This document shows positions 7,669 through 7,745 of a stretch of 7,745 bases of DNA, piece after piece. Each line of letters starts with the position of its first letter. Within the stretch, counting starts at the first letter, position 1. The notes under the pieces were generated by a model that had not been told where the DNA came from, searched no databases, and saw only the letters and a program-made list of their open reading frames with translations. Source of the DNA: an uncultured Bacilli bacterium (GTDB lineage: Bacteria; Bacillota_I; Bacilli_A; RF39; UBA660); contig CALVYX010000028.1 in the NCBI GenBank assembly GCA_944372315.1, positions 1 to 7,745 on the forward strand, written 5' to 3'. The translations under genes were made by a program, and so were the position numbers.

Positions 7669-7744
7669 ATTTATTACACCAACCTTTCCAATAATATCTT
7701 TGTCTATTAACAAAGAAATATTTATAAATATTTGTTAAAAATAC
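7643..7744 (-). CDS. Possible 3' tail of an upstream gene (PrgI-like position), partial
   Basis: In the frame entering from the right edge, 33 codons are open before a TAA at 7643-7645, while the other two minus-strand frames stop within a few codons of the edge. The reading is rich in aromatic and basic residues (YKYFFVNRQRYYWKGW). It would overlap the VirB4 N-terminal gene by 26 bp, in keeping with the overlaps elsewhere in this operon. PrgI-family membrane proteins usually sit immediately before VirB4 in Gram-positive T4SS operons and end in a basic, aromatic-rich segment, so this may be such a tail. However, the W and G residues come partly from the ribosome binding site of the next gene, and a 33-codon open frame can occur by chance. 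Weak call. Confidence 0.3.
   Translation of the reverse strand, partial: VFLTNIYKYFFVNRQRYYWKGWCNKYGEETDKQ
7677..7687 (-). promoter_or_regulatory. Ribosome binding site deciding the start at 7668
   Basis: AAAGGTTGGTG on the minus strand, eight bases before ATG 7668. It resembles AAAGGAGGTG with one extra base, and supports the MAKK start over the upstream TTG at 7713. Confidence 0.65.
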
Positions 7745-7745
7745 T

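Noticed and set aside
7669..7713. TTG start at 7713 for the VirB4 N-domain gene
   Set aside because: The preceding sequence is pure AT-rich with no ribosome binding site, while the ATG at 7668 has one.
1..7745. Mycoplasma genetic code (TGA = Trp)
   Set aside because: TGA is absent inside all six reading frames, Trp is TGG throughout, and the one TGA is a stop within an ATGA overlap.
1..7745. CRISPR array, tRNA, rRNA, insertion sequence, attachment site or anti-phage defence system
   Set aside because: No regularly spaced repeats, transposase motifs or RNA gene structures were seen, and both ATPases carry clear VirB4 and VirD4 context.

Overview
The window is an AT-rich stretch (about 30% G+C by eye) in which every supportable gene lies on the minus strand, read from right (7745) to left (1), as one tightly packed operon. 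The genes encode the core of a Gram-positive-type conjugative type IV secretion system (T4SS). Plain stop codons (including a TGA in a 4-base ATGA overlap), tryptophan encoded by TGG, and G-rich ribosome binding sites point to a low-G+C Firmicutes or Bacilli-type host (for example Erysipelotrichia- or RF39-like gut bacteria) using the standard bacterial code, not the Mycoplasma code. The peptidoglycan hydrolase implies a walled host. The taxonomic placement is inference. The mobile element (ICE or plasmid) is inferred from gene content: no relaxase, integrase, origin of transfer or attachment site lies in the window.

Layout in transcription order: (1) at the right edge, an open frame ending at 7643 may be the tail of an upstream gene, in the position where PrgI-like proteins often sit; this is weak. 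(2) 7117-7668: a 183-aa protein that looks like the detached N-terminal domain of VirB4. (3) 5327-7120: a 597-aa VirB4-type ATPase with intact Walker A and B motifs, joined to the previous gene by ATGA. (4) 3196-5292: a 698-aa membrane-anchored wall hydrolase combining an M23 metallopeptidase and a GH24-like lysozyme. (5) 2666-3172 and (6) 2179-2676: two small single-span membrane proteins with VirB8/NTF2-like extracytoplasmic domains, overlapping by 11 bp. (7) 1-2130: a VirD4/TraG-type coupling protein, open at the left edge, with two membrane spans, an intact P-loop ATPase and a long Pro/Asn/Met-rich, partly coiled-coil C-terminal extension.

Together: the coupling protein would bring the DNA-relaxase substrate to the channel, VirB4 (in two pieces) would power assembly or transfer, the two VirB8-like proteins would form the membrane scaffold, and the bifunctional hydrolase would open the cell wall locally. 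The order (small protein, VirB4, wall hydrolase, VirB8-like, VirD4) resembles the tra/trs regions of Gram-positive broad-host-range plasmids such as pIP501 and pSK41. No polytopic VirB6-like gene is present. There are no intergenic gaps above 50 bp inside the operon, no terminator and no convincing promoter, so the operon's start and end lie outside the window.
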